Shown here: positions 33,753 to 40,562 of the stretch, piece after piece
Layout of the letters: each line of letters opens with the position of its first letter
Position numbering within the stretch: the first letter of the stretch is position 1
Assembly (NCBI GenBank): GCA_019752375.1
Contig: JAIEMG010000096.1
Span: forward strand, 1 to 40,562
DNA from: Gemmataceae bacterium
GTDB lineage: Bacteria; Planctomycetota; Planctomycetia; Gemmatales; Gemmataceae
DNA length: 40,562 nt
Direction of reading: 5' to 3'
Position numbers and translations under genes: made by a program
The notes under the pieces: generated by a model
Databases searched by the model: none
What the model saw: only the letters and a program-made list of their open reading frames with translations
Told to the model about the DNA's origin: nothing

Positions 33753-35171
33753 TTAGCGTTTCGTCAAGTCGGCGGGACACGCGCCGCACTTTTCCTTGCA
33801 CCAGGCTTTCCACTTCTCCACCGCGGCCTGGCGCTCGTCCTTTTTCAGGTCGGGCTTGTAACCGAAGCCATCGGGGATAGCGCTCGCCAAGGCGTCGAAT
33901 GCCTCGGACCGCACGGTGGATTCGTCGTCGTCCAGAAGAACGACGAGCGTCCAGAGCGGGCGATTGTCTTCGAAGTTCCCCAGGAGCGAGAGGCGAACCG
34001 GCCTGCCAAGCGACCGGGCAGCCATCCAGCGACCAATCACCGGTTTCGTCTTGTCCAACGCGAAACGGCCAAGCGCATTTTGCGCGTCCAGGTGCCGCCA
34101 GTTGGCTGCCAGTCCGATGGCTTCGGGGACATTGAAGTCCTTCTCCAGGTTGGGATCATCGAGCCAATGGATCATTTCCTGGAGAGCGTCCTTGCCGCTT
34201 GCGGTGTATGCGAAGACTGCCGCGGCGCCGCTTCGAACCTGCCGGTCCTTCGAGCGCAAAGCCGGCAGGAGCGCCTTCCCCACAGCTGAACCGCCGATGT
34301 CGCTTGTCCGGGCGACTTCAGCCTGGCCAACGCCTTTGGTGAACTTTTCCGTTGCGGCTTCAAGGAGCTTGGTCTGGTCATCCGTCACCGGCATTTCCTT
34401 GTGCCGCAGCCAGTGCATCCAGCGGAGCCAATCGTCCCTGACCGCGTCGGCCGCCTTGCTGTCGGCGTGCCCCCGGCTGTCCCAGATGTCGGTGTGGCCA
34501 TAGCCGTCCATCTGGCGGAAGATGTAGCGGTAGCCGCGTTCCTTCAAGAAGTCGCACGCCTTGCGCGAGTTCTGGGGGCTGTCCTTGCCGCCGTGCACGA
34601 AATACCATTCGGTCTTCGTCTCCGCGGCATTCTCGGCCTTCATCTTCTCGGCGTTGAACTTGTAGTTGCCGCAATAGCCGACCACGCCGGCGATCTTGTC
34701 CTGCTGCTCCGAGCCGAAGCGGCCCACGAACGCGGCTCCGTTGGAACTGCCGAAGAGGAAGACGCGGCGCGGATCGATCGGGTAGTTCTGTTTCGCCCAG
34801 TCGATGATGCGCAGCACGCGTTCGTCATCATCGACCGTCCAGCCGGGCCCTTTCGATTTGCCGCTGACGACCACGAACTCCCCGTCGAGCTTGAGACGTT
34901 TGAGCGCGTCGACGGTCAGGCCGATGTAGTTATTCTCGTTGCCCTGGTAGCCGTGATGAAGGATCAGCAGCGACAGGCGACGCGTCTCCGGCAGCTTCTC
35001 CGGCGCCCACAGCGCCACCTTCATGATGACGTCTTTCTTGACCGGATCGACGATGTCGCCACGGAAACGGCCCGTGGGCGGCGCGGGCTTGTCGTCAGCT
35101 CGGCCCCGAGCGACTGAAACGCCGAGGACCAATCCGACAAGGGCGACAGATGTAATCGATCGGGACAGCAT
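33753..35171 (-). CDS. secreted alpha/beta-hydrolase with C-terminal HEAT-like part
   Basis: A 472-residue protein with a signal peptide (MLSRSITSVALVGLVLGVSV). The first half is an alpha/beta-hydrolase of the PHB-depolymerase/esterase type: LSLLILHHGYQGNENNYIGL, FLFGSSNGAAFVGRFG with the nucleophile serine, VHGGKDSPQ with the likely acid, and YGHTD with the histidine. The second half (from about 270) has helical repeats resembling HEAT units (VGKALLPALRSKDRQVRSGA, LVVLLDDDESTVRSEAFDAL). The combination with HEAT-like repeats is frequent in planctomycetes. GGAG lies 7 bases before the ATG at 35171. Substrate unknown. Confidence 0.78.
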   Translation of the reverse strand: MLSRSITSVALVGLVLGVSVARGRADDKPAPPTGRFRGDIVDPVKKDVIMKVALWAPEKLPETRRLSLLILHHGYQGNENNYIGLTVDALKRLKLDGEFVVVSGKSKGPGWTVDDDERVLRIIDWAKQNYPIDPRRVFLFGSSNGAAFVGRFGSEQQDKIAGVVGYCGNYKFNAEKMKAENAAETKTEWYFVHGGKDSPQNSRKACDFLKERGYRYIFRQMDGYGHTDIWDSRGHADSKAADAVRDDWLRWMHWLRHKEMPVTDDQTKLLEAATEKFTKGVGQAEVARTSDIGGSAVGKALLPALRSKDRQVRSGAAAVFAYTASGKDALQEMIHWLDDPNLEKDFNVPEAIGLAANWRHLDAQNALGRFALDKTKPVIGRWMAARSLGRPVRLSLLGNFEDNRPLWTLVVLLDDDESTVRSEAFDALASAIPDGFGYKPDLKKDERQAAVEKWKAWCKEKCGACPADLTKR

Positions 35172-35281
35172 GTTCCATCTCCCAGTTCCGAAGCCGCCGG
35201 GTAAAGCAAGAGCGTTGGCTTCTCCGAAAGTCATCGACTATCGGAGGAGGCAACGCTCTCACTTGTCGGCACACAATCCTA

Positions 35282-36358
35282 TCACGCCGAATACACCAGC
35301 ACCTGCCCGACCATGTCGCCCGCGGCAAGCCAGCGCTGATCTTCGGTAAGCGCCAGGGCGTGCAAAAAGTCCTTGAACTGCCCGCCGCGGGACTTACCCA
35401 GCTCGGCGACTTGCTTCGTGTCCTCGACGTTCCAGACGCGGACCACCGTGTCGCGTCCCGTGGAGAGCAGGAACTTGCCGTCGGCGGAGAATTGCACGTC
35501 GGTGATGCCGCCCATGTGGCCAGCGTATTCGCGGACCTTCTTGCCGGTCTCGGCATCGATCAGGAACAGCTTGCCGCGTTCCGTTTCGCCGGCGTGACCG
35601 ATCACGACCTGCTTGCCGTCCGGCGAGAACGCGGCCGAGCCGATGTACATCTTGAACTGCGCCGACAGGTCGTGTTTCACCTGGCCGGTCGTCAGGTCCC
35701 AAATTTTCACCGCATTGCGCTGGTCCGCCGGTGTGAACACCAGTGGGAATCGCTCGGACACCAATGCCAGCTGGGCATCGGGCGACACGGCCACTGCAAA
35801 TGCCCAGCCCTTGATCCTCCAGCGACGCGTTTCCTTGGCTTCGGCCCGATTCCAGAGGACCACTTCCCCGGCATCGTCGCCGCTGAGCAGGGTGGCGCCA
35901 TCGCGGCTCATGCTCAGGCCCAGGACCCATTCCTTGTGCAATGCCACCACGCGCTCGGCGGGTTGAACGTCGACCTTCACGCCCGGAGCCGGCGGCGGAG
36001 CCTTGCTGCCCGCTTTCTTCGCCACTTCGGCCCGCGTTCGCGCATCGAGGATGATCTCCTCGTTCCCGGCCGGCTTCGCTTCCATGTCCCAGATGCGGAT
36101 GCTGTGATCGTAGCTGGCCGAGATGAGATACTTGCCGTCCGGCGTGGACAGCAGACGCGTCACCTCGTTGGTATGGCCATCGAGACGGCGCACCGGCACT
36201 GGGGCATCGCCGCTCGGCTTCTCCGGCAGGTCCCACAGGAGGATCTGGCCCTTGCGATTGCCGGCCGCCAGCTTGCGCGTGTTGCCGATGAACGTGACGG
36301 CCGTCACCCAGTCGTCTTGCCAGGGAAGCGTCCAGGCGAGCGTGGCTTTATCAAACAT
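35282..36358 (-). CDS. WD40-repeat protein
   Basis: A 358-residue beta-propeller with about seven WD40 blades (RKLAAGNRKGQILLWDLP, GKYLISASYDHSIRIWDM, GATLLSGDDAGEVVLWNR, GKFLLSTGRDTVVRVWNV and others). No signal peptide is seen. The ATG at 36358 has GAAAGGGG 8 bases upstream; a GTG nine bases earlier is weaker. A short KKAGSKAPPPAPG linker interrupts one blade. It lies between the DUF1501 gene and the hydrolase gene on the same strand. WD40 proteins of this kind commonly accompany DUF1501/DUF1549 pairs in planctomycetes; the function is unknown. Confidence 0.88.
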   Translation of the reverse strand: MFDKATLAWTLPWQDDWVTAVTFIGNTRKLAAGNRKGQILLWDLPEKPSGDAPVPVRRLDGHTNEVTRLLSTPDGKYLISASYDHSIRIWDMEAKPAGNEEIILDARTRAEVAKKAGSKAPPPAPGVKVDVQPAERVVALHKEWVLGLSMSRDGATLLSGDDAGEVVLWNRAEAKETRRWRIKGWAFAVAVSPDAQLALVSERFPLVFTPADQRNAVKIWDLTTGQVKHDLSAQFKMYIGSAAFSPDGKQVVIGHAGETERGKLFLIDAETGKKVREYAGHMGGITDVQFSADGKFLLSTGRDTVVRVWNVEDTKQVAELGKSRGGQFKDFLHALALTEDQRWLAAGDMVGQVLVYSA

Positions 36359-36383
36359 GGGGTGCACCCCTTTCTTACTTAAT

Positions 36384-36416
36384 CCTCGTTACCGGGCTCA
36401 GAGCCCGGTAACGAGG
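36384..36416. repeat. near-perfect palindrome between WD40 and DUF1501 genes
   Basis: Arms 36384-36399 (CCTCGTTACCGGGCTC) and 36401-36416 are perfect reverse complements around one base. It lies in the 73-base gap between two same-strand genes. It could limit read-through or belong to a dispersed family. Confidence 0.9.
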
Positions 36417-36431
36417 TGCGGTGTGGATGAT

Positions 36432-37712
36432 CTATGCCAGGACTTCCTTGACGACCTTCGACTTCTCCGGTGCCGCCGTGATCGGTCGTGGCCCGACATA
36501 GTGCTTGGCGCGCGGATTGATGCCAAGGGCCGTGAAGATCGTGGCGAACAGGTCGCCTTCGCTGACCGGATCGTCCTTGACGCCGACGCCATTGGCATTC
36601 GTCGCCCCATAGACCATGCCGCCCTTGGTGCCGCCGCCCGCCAGCACGACTGTCCAGCCGTTGATGTAGTGGTCGCGGCCGACGCGATTGTTGATCTGCG
36701 GCGTGCGACCCACTTCGCCCATCCAGATGATGAGCGTGTCGTCGAGCAGGCCGCGGTCCTTCAGGTCGGTCATCAAGCCGGACCAGCCGGGGTCGAGCAC
36801 GCTGAGCGTCGCCTTGTGAACGGTGAAGTTGTCGGCGTGGCTGTCGTAGTTTTCCTGGCCAACCTCGACGAATGCGACGCCCGCTTCGATCAGGCGCCGG
36901 GCCATCATGCAGCCCCGGCCAAATTCGGTGTCGCCGTAGAGATCGCGGTACTTCGGCCATTCCTGGCTGGCGTCGAAGACGCCCTTGGCCTGCAGCAGCC
37001 GCCAGGCTTTTTCCTTGGCCAGGCGATGCGCCTCGAACGGCTCGGCACTGCTCTCCTTGGCGGCGTCCTGCTCCATGAAGCGGAGCAGGTCGTTGCGGCG
37101 CTGTTCGCTGTCGGCCTTGAGATAGGGAGTGGTAAAGGAAGGCAGCCGGCCGTCGCGACCAACCGAGAACGGCTGGAACTTGGGCCCCAGGAAGCCCGCC
37201 CCGCCGCCGCCGCCATAACCGGCGCCGCCCAGGTGGACGCAGCTGGGCAGGTCGGAATCGGCGGGCCCGTTGAACTTCGCCACCATCGCCCCGATCTCGG
37301 GGTACGGCACGTTCACCGCGGGCCGATAGCCCGTGTGCATCGACATGATGCCGCCCGGATGGTCTGGCTCCGAGGTCTTCATGCTGCGGATGACCGCCAG
37401 CTTGTCCGCGTGCTGGGCCACCTTCGGCAGGTACTCGCACACGGGCATCCCGGAAACCTTGGTGTTGATCGGGCGGAACGGGCCGGCATTGTCAGTGCCC
37501 GGCTTCATGTCGAAGGTGTCAATCTGGCTGGCGCCGCCGTTCATCCACAGCAGGATGCACTTCTTCCCCAGCTTCTTCGCCTCGGCTGCGATGCTGTCCG
37601 AGTTGAACAGGCTGCCGAAGTTCAGGAACGCGCCGCCGGCCGCGGTGGCCAGGGTGCCCTTGAGGAATGCACGGCGGTTGATATGTTCGACAGGCTTGCA
37701 AAGCGGGTTCAT
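36432..37712 (-). CDS. DUF1501 protein with Tat signal
   Basis: A 426-residue member of the DUF1501 family, related to the alkaline phosphatase/sulfatase superfamily. A twin-arginine signal (NRRAFLKGTLATAAGGAFLN) directs it through the Tat path. Family segments are CILLWMNGGASQIDTFDMKP, HPGGIMSMHTGY, FVEVGQENYDSH, LIIWMGEVGRTPQINN and GRDHYINGW. The conserved Asp, His and Glu residues of the fold are present. In planctomycetes it is nearly always encoded next to a DUF1549/DUF1553 protein, as here (the next gene upstream). The ATG at 37712 has GGAG upstream; a longer frame to 37784 adds unrelated residues. Confidence 0.93.
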   Translation of the reverse strand: MNPLCKPVEHINRRAFLKGTLATAAGGAFLNFGSLFNSDSIAAEAKKLGKKCILLWMNGGASQIDTFDMKPGTDNAGPFRPINTKVSGMPVCEYLPKVAQHADKLAVIRSMKTSEPDHPGGIMSMHTGYRPAVNVPYPEIGAMVAKFNGPADSDLPSCVHLGGAGYGGGGGAGFLGPKFQPFSVGRDGRLPSFTTPYLKADSEQRRNDLLRFMEQDAAKESSAEPFEAHRLAKEKAWRLLQAKGVFDASQEWPKYRDLYGDTEFGRGCMMARRLIEAGVAFVEVGQENYDSHADNFTVHKATLSVLDPGWSGLMTDLKDRGLLDDTLIIWMGEVGRTPQINNRVGRDHYINGWTVVLAGGGTKGGMVYGATNANGVGVKDDPVSEGDLFATIFTALGINPRAKHYVGPRPITAAPEKSKVVKEVLA

Positions 37713-37841
37713 GGGGATGATCTCCGTTCTTAAAGAAACACGAAAACACGAACCAGAAGGAAACTCGCGTGCGGTTCTTGGCAAAGCACTTTTTTTCGTG
37801 CTTTCGTCTTTCGTGTTTTCGTGCTTCTCTTCGTTTCTCTT

Positions 37842-39470
37842 CTAATGATTGAAGCGGAATTCCGCAGTGTTGAGCAGCACCCAGATCGCGTCTTCGATGG
37901 CTGCACCGGCTTGCTTGTCGGCCGTCAGGTACTCGACGAACTTCTTGCGTTCTTGCTCGCGGGGCAGGCGCGTCAGCACGGACAGGAACAACTCGTCGAC
38001 GCGTTCCTCCCAGGCCTCCTTGGACGTCAGGAGTCGGTCGGCCAGGTTGCCCTTGCGCGGCTGGATCATCGACTGACGCAGCGAACCGCTGTTGTTCAGG
38101 AACAGGTGTTCGTTGAGGCTGGCCTGGAAATCGCCGCGGCCGTTGGTCGGCTCACCGAAATAGGGCAGGAAGTAAGTAGCTTCCGGCGTCTTGGTCGTCG
38201 CCGGGTTGCCGCCCGCGGCCTTCACCGCATCGTCAAAGCCGGTTGCCGAGCGGAATGATGCCATGATCTCTTCCGCCGACAGCGGCCGCACCCGCGAACG
38301 CTCGTAGAACCGCGGCGATGCGTCGGTGACGGCCCCGCTCACCGATAGCTGGTACGCCTGACTGTTGACCAGCTCGCGAACGAGCCACTTCAGGTCGAAC
38401 TTCTGCGCAACCAGCTGCTCGTGAACGGCCTGGAACAGCTTTGGATGACTGGCCGGCCGGTTGTCGCGCAGGTCGTCCACGGGATCGACCAGGCCCTTGC
38501 CCATGAACTGCGCCCAGATGCGGTTGGAGATCGCCTTTGCGAAGTACGGGTTGTCGGCCGCGGTGATCCACTCGGCCAGCTTCTGCTTGCGGGAGAACAG
38601 CGGCTTCTGAACGGTCTTGATGCCCTTCAGCTCGGGCTCCTTGAACCCGGCCGGCAACGGCGGCTCCTGGAGCAGATCGCCACCAAGGTACCGCGCCGGC
38701 ACTGGATCGCCCTTCTTGCCGGGTTTTTGCTCGGCTGCCGGTCCGCTAAAGAGCACTTCGCCGCTGCTCTTCTCGACAAGGAGATAATGCCGTTTGCCGT
38801 TCTGGTTGCCTTCGACGAACGTCTGGCGGACGAGGAAGCCGGCCAGGCCGTAAAAATCGACCTGCTTCCACTTGTCGAACGGGTGGTCATGGCAGCGGGC
38901 GCACTGGAGTTGGGTGCCGAGGAAGATGCGGCTGACGGCAGTGGCGGCGGACTCCGGGTCGTTCTTGTACTGGGCGAAATACATGGTCGGGCCTTCGCTG
39001 GTCCAACCTTCGGCCTGGAGCAGCTCGCGCACCCAGCGATCGTAGGGCTCGTTCTTGGCGAACTTCTCGCGCAGCCACTTCTGGAAGCCTTCGCGCCGCT
39101 GCGTCAGGTCGGAGTCGGGCGGACGGCGGCCGAAGAGGACCTGGTCCCAGACGTTCATCTGCTGCTCGGCATAGCGCGGGTCGTCGAGGAGCTTATCGAT
39201 CAGCTTGGCACGCTTGTCGGCATCCTTGTCGGCGAGGAACTCCCGCGCTTCCGCAGCGGTCGGGATGGTGCCGACGAGGTCGAGGTAGATGCGACGAAGG
39301 AATGCCGCATCGCTGGCTGCCGGAGCGGGCGTCACGTTCTCGCGCTGCCAGACGGCCTTCACCTCGGCGTCAATGAGTTGGCGCAACGGCGTCTCGTCGG
39401 CACGCACGGTAGAACTGGTCAGCACCACACTGGCTGTCAGGAGCAGGGTGGGGTAGGAAACGAACCGCAT
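37842..39470 (-). CDS. DUF1549/DUF1553 protein (PSCyt2-PSD1 type)
   Basis: A 542-residue secreted protein with a signal peptide (MRFVSYPTLLLTASVVLTSS). Residues about 30-240 are DUF1549 (FLRRIYLDLVGTIPTAAEAR, RCHDHPFDKWKQ) with the haem-type CARCH motif. The later half is DUF1553 (NRIWAQFMGKGLVDPVDDLR, NQPASHP-like NRPASHPKLF, RLTSKEAWEERVDELFLSVL-like end). There is no N-terminal PSCyt1 cytochrome domain, so it is the short form. AAGGAG lies 8 bases before the ATG at 39470. It is the promoter-proximal gene of the DUF1549-DUF1501-WD40 set. A redox or polysaccharide-related role is only suspected in the literature. Confidence 0.93.
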   Translation of the reverse strand: MRFVSYPTLLLTASVVLTSSTVRADETPLRQLIDAEVKAVWQRENVTPAPAASDAAFLRRIYLDLVGTIPTAAEAREFLADKDADKRAKLIDKLLDDPRYAEQQMNVWDQVLFGRRPPDSDLTQRREGFQKWLREKFAKNEPYDRWVRELLQAEGWTSEGPTMYFAQYKNDPESAATAVSRIFLGTQLQCARCHDHPFDKWKQVDFYGLAGFLVRQTFVEGNQNGKRHYLLVEKSSGEVLFSGPAAEQKPGKKGDPVPARYLGGDLLQEPPLPAGFKEPELKGIKTVQKPLFSRKQKLAEWITAADNPYFAKAISNRIWAQFMGKGLVDPVDDLRDNRPASHPKLFQAVHEQLVAQKFDLKWLVRELVNSQAYQLSVSGAVTDASPRFYERSRVRPLSAEEIMASFRSATGFDDAVKAAGGNPATTKTPEATYFLPYFGEPTNGRGDFQASLNEHLFLNNSGSLRQSMIQPRKGNLADRLLTSKEAWEERVDELFLSVLTRLPREQERKKFVEYLTADKQAGAAIEDAIWVLLNTAEFRFNH

Positions 39471-39769
39471 GGGGAGTGCTCCTTGTCTATCGATCCGAAG
39501 CGGGCGACAGGCAGGTGGGAGTCGCCCTCTCACTGGCGGGAGTCGAAAGCGGGGCCACCGTTGCGCCCTTCGCCATCGCCGCGTTCTATCTAAACAGGTT
39601 AGACGCAGGTCGCAACGCAGATAGCTGATTGCCACGGGGATTGTATTTGTGTCAATCAACGAACGCGCGAATTGAGCTCGGACAGCAGGTTTTGACCGAG
39701 CCGGACCGAGCCATCCAATCGTGCCATTCTTGACAGCGGATCGCCAACCCGATATATGAGGTAGGAGAG
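39471..39769. other. intergenic region before tRNA-Glu
   Basis: About 300 bases between the DUF1549 gene (minus) and the tRNA (plus). It should hold promoters for both. I see no gene, repeat or clear hairpin in it. Confidence 0.4.
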
Positions 39770-39842
39770 GCCCCCATCGTCTAGTGGCCTAGGACATAGC
39801 CCTCTCAAGGCTAAGACAGGGGTTCGAGTCCCCTTGGGGGTA
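39770..39842 (+). tRNA. tRNA-Glu (anticodon CTC)
   Basis: A 73-base cloverleaf. Acceptor arms GCCCCCA and TGGGGGT pair (first pair G-T), the anticodon stem is TAGCC/GGCTA with loop CTCTCAA (anticodon CTC), and the T arm is AGGGG-TTCGAGT-CCCCT. The discriminator is A and CCA is not encoded. The 3' half also contains the last codons of an integrase read from the other strand. Confidence 0.93.
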
Positions 39843-40379
39843 GTGGACAGATAGGCACCGAATCGCAGCTACCCGCATCGCCTTGCAAGAACCCCGGGAA
39901 AACCGGGGTTTTTTGTTGTCCCTGCGATTCCGTGCGAATTCCCGCCGCCGCCTGCTGCACCTGATTCTGCACCGCTACTGCACCGCTTTTTGCAGCGCGC
40001 TGGTAGTCCGCCTCGGTGACCTGCAGGTAATGGTCAGCCGCCACGGCTTCCTTGTTCCCCAAGCAGTAGCAGACGACGTGTAAAGGGAACTGCGCAGACG
40101 GTTCAGTCTGCCGAGTTGCGCGCAGGTTGTGCCAGGGCCGTTGCCATGTCTCCAAGCCGACCCGGCGAATGATCCGATTCAGCCCGGTTCGCAGGTTGAC
40201 GTTTGTATCACGGGTGCAGCTGATGACGTGAACGGAACGAATCGTTCACCACCCGATTCGTCCTTCTCCTGCTTGGGCGAACGAATGAGCATCCGGGATT
40301 GCGCCCAGTCGATGTCGGCCCACTCGAGGTTCAACGTCTCGGATGGACAACGCAAGAATCTCCAGATCGTGGCGGTGGC
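39811..40379 (-). pseudogene. remnant of a tyrosine recombinase (integrase) ending inside tRNA-Glu
   Basis: Two frames together give the catalytic part of a tyrosine recombinase. Upstream (40379 to about 40245): FLRCPSETLNLEWADIDW, then SRMLIRSPKQEKDESGGERF. Downstream, in another frame from about 40238 to the stop at 39811: VISCTRDTNVNLRTGL, then RIIRRVGLE, WHNLRATRQTE and HYLQVTEADY. The first catalytic arginine (LRCPSE), the HxxR box (HNLR) and the likely nucleophilic tyrosine (HYLQV) can be seen. Between the two parts about 20-25 residues are missing and the frame shifts, and the N-terminal DNA-binding part is absent, so it is inactive. The last 11 codons lie inside the tRNA gene, typical of elements that integrate there. 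Confidence 0.8.
39890..39914 (+). terminator. hairpin with T-tract after tRNA-Glu
   Basis: Arms AACCCCGG (39890-39897) and CCGGGGTT (39903-39910) around GAAAA, followed by TTTT. It is a good rho-independent terminator for the tRNA. It lies within the integrase remnant, read in the opposite direction. Confidence 0.75.
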
Positions 40380-40562
40380 TCATGGCCATCATGTCGTCGA
40401 TCTTCAACAGGGTGACGCGTTGGCCGACAGTCAGTGCGTTCATGGCGCTCTCCGGGTTGAACGGTCGGGAAGTCCGGCCGCTGTCGTGGGGCCGGGGGAG
40501 CGGGGGTGTCCACGGCCCCCCCAAAGCCGGCGGGCAAAACCCCCCCACCCCCCGGGGTGGTT
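40380..40562. other. end of window, no gene supported
   Basis: A minus-strand open frame covers this stretch but crosses the integrase remnant in the wrong frame. The last 60 bases are unusually rich in G and C runs (for example six or more C in a row), which may mark a contig end. Confidence 0.35.

Noticed and set aside
32458-33756. 432-residue plus-strand open frame
   Set aside because: Antisense to the DUF1080 gene; no recognisable family.
40246-40548. 100-residue minus-strand frame at the right end
   Set aside because: It crosses the integrase remnant in the wrong frame and starts in low-complexity sequence.

Overview
The window looks like chromosomal DNA of a planctomycete, most likely of the Gemmata lineage (Gemmataceae). 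The evidence is high G+C, a TIGR02996 (Gemmata-type) repeat-companion domain, DUF1501 and DUF1549/DUF1553 proteins, a DUF1080 protein, surface proteins that begin with an EDRVLPA motif, a Tricorn-like protease, and several unrelated intergenic palindromes of the kind abundant in these genomes. Assignment is from recognised protein families only; no database search was run.

Layout. 1-7069: surface proteins. A giant secreted protein (BNR, FG-GAP, IPT and Ig-like repeats) is broken by a frameshift near 6458. A truncated copy of its 5' end lies upstream, fused in frame to a WD40-type lipoprotein. 7272-10547: Tricorn-like protease. 10619-11382: a two-gene minus-strand cassette of unknown function. 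11477-15490: accessory-looking genes: an RlmN/Cfr-like radical SAM enzyme, an AbiEii-like nucleotidyltransferase coupled to a TIGR02996/LRR protein, and a possible toxin-antitoxin pair. 15503-19057: sulfotransferase and a MEDS-PAS-PAS hybrid histidine kinase. 19045-20669: chorismate synthase and lumazine synthase.

21227-24959: a tightly packed plus-strand run with a LipB-like protein, LipA, a stand-alone lipoyl-like domain, a VapB-like small protein, thymidylate kinase and DNA polymerase III delta'. The LipB-like protein lacks both catalytic residues and the lipoyl-like domain lacks its acceptor lysine, which makes this the most unusual spot in the window. 25004-30356: a small lipoprotein, a CHAD protein, and two adjacent dynamin-like GTPases. 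30457-39470: ThiO-like oxidase, two secreted alpha/beta hydrolases, DUF1080, WD40, DUF1501 (Tat signal) and DUF1549/DUF1553 proteins, a typical planctomycete secreted-protein cluster.

39770-end: tRNA-Glu(CTC), whose 3' half contains the last codons of a tyrosine recombinase reading towards it, followed by a strong hairpin plus T-tract. The recombinase is broken by an out-of-frame deletion, so the right edge is the scar of an element that integrated at a tRNA gene.

No CRISPR array, rRNA, complete insertion sequence or replication origin was seen.
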